Shown here piece after piece: positions 6,672 through 7,155 of a stretch of DNA of 7,155 bases. Location of the stretch: assembly GCA_002293585.1 (NCBI GenBank), contig DBDM01000208.1:859-8013 (forward strand), given 5' to 3'. The notes under the pieces are model-generated. The model saw nothing but the letters and a program-made list of their open reading frames with translations. It ran no database searches and had not been told where the DNA came from. Source of the DNA: Bacteroidales bacterium UBA932 (GTDB lineage Bacteria; Bacteroidota; Bacteroidia; Bacteroidales; UBA932). Both the position numbers and the translations under genes were made by a program. The stretch's first letter is position 1; every line of letters starts with the position of its first letter.

Positions 6672-7155
6672 CGGGCACGGTGACGACATACATAATCACG
6701 GAAAAGAAATTGTAAGCAATTTCAGTTCCAATATGTACGGCAGGCAGGATTTCTCCGCACTGCATAACCATCTTTGCTCCTGCCTCCCTTCCATACATGC
6801 TTATCCCGAACCCGATGCGCACTCGCTGGTTCAATTATTGGCGGCTAAAAACGATATACAACCGGCTAACATATTGGCGACGAACGGGGCTGTTGATGCT
6901 ATTTACCTGATAGCGCAAGCATTCAGGAATAAGAGATCAAGTATAATTATTCCCACATTCAGCGAATACGAAGATGCCTGTCGCGTTAACGAACACCGGC
7001 TGTCGTTTGTTTCTTCGTTATCTCAAATAGATAACGACGCTGAATTGATTTGGCTGTGCAACCCCAATAATCCGGACGGCAATGTTCACCACAAACCGTA
7101 TTTGGACAAATTCATTTCGGAACACCCTGACAGTTGCTTCATCATAGACCAATCA
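6664..7155 (+). CDS. cobD: Threonine-phosphate decarboxylase, CobD-type PLP enzyme (5' part, cut by window end)
   Basis: An open frame of 164 codons starts at ATG 6664 and reaches the last base without a stop, so the C-terminal part lies outside. It is a fold-type I PLP enzyme of the class I/II aminotransferase family. HGDD (5-8) and NFSSNMYG (19-26) resemble the start of CobD proteins (HGG-N, FS-N-P-G). YPEPDAHSL (47-55), TNGAVDAIY (73-81; the family usually has GATE), LCNPNNPDG (131-139) and FIIDQS (159-164, with Asp162 expected to pair with the PLP pyridine nitrogen) follow in the right order. The PLP lysine and the substrate arginine would be past the window. CobD makes (R)-1-amino-2-propanol phosphate, the linker joining cobyric acid to the nucleotide loop, which fits its place right after cobQ. 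It overlaps cobQ by 8 nt (ATGATTAA). A histidinol-phosphate aminotransferase is the main alternative, but the context and the N-terminus favour CobD. Confidence 0.88.
   Translation, partial: MINGHGDDIHNHGKEIVSNFSSNMYGRQDFSALHNHLCSCLPSIHAYPEPDAHSLVQLLAAKNDIQPANILATNGAVDAIYLIAQAFRNKRSSIIIPTFSEYEDACRVNEHRLSFVSSLSQIDNDAELIWLCNPNNPDGNVHHKPYLDKFISEHPDSCFIIDQS

Overview
The window is a cobamide (vitamin B12) uptake and biosynthesis locus, and all genes are on the + strand. It most likely comes from a member of the Bacteroidales. Four things support this: a TonB-dependent receptor followed directly by a surface-type lipoprotein of the DUF4374 kind, a promoter matching the Bacteroidetes TAnnTTTG -7 element, the lack of Shine-Dalgarno sites at a sensible distance from most starts, and a fused CbiH-CbiC enzyme. 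I cannot fix the genus from the sequence alone.

Region 1 (1-242) is the 3' part of a cobalamin riboswitch, whose 5' half and promoter lie before the window. It has a clear B12 box and is followed by two small hairpins that overlap each other and could form the expression platform. Region 2 (243-3704) is the transport unit: a 721-residue BtuB-like TonB-dependent receptor, then, 18 bp later, a 425-residue lipoprotein with a beta-propeller-like repeat pattern. Region 3 (3705-3775) is a short gap with a good Bacteroidetes-type promoter overlapped by an 8+8 bp inverted repeat; it holds no second B12 box. Region 4 (3776-7155) is the biosynthesis unit: a fusion of precorrin-3B C17-methyltransferase and precorrin-8 methylmutase (CbiH-CbiC / CobJ-CobH), cobyric acid synthase (CobQ/CbiP), and the first 164 codons of a CobD-type threonine-phosphate decarboxylase that runs off the end. 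The last three genes overlap by exactly 8 nt at each junction.

Taken together, the riboswitch should turn off capture and outer-membrane import of cobamides or corrinoid precursors when B12 is plentiful. The downstream genes carry out two corrin-ring steps (C17 methylation with ring contraction, and the C11-to-C12 methyl shift), amidate the side chains (CobQ) and start making the aminopropanol linker (CobD). The rest of the pathway must be encoded outside the window. The least explored elements are the DUF4374-like lipoprotein, which may be a cobamide-binding partner of the receptor, and the separate promoter with its dyad in front of the biosynthesis genes.
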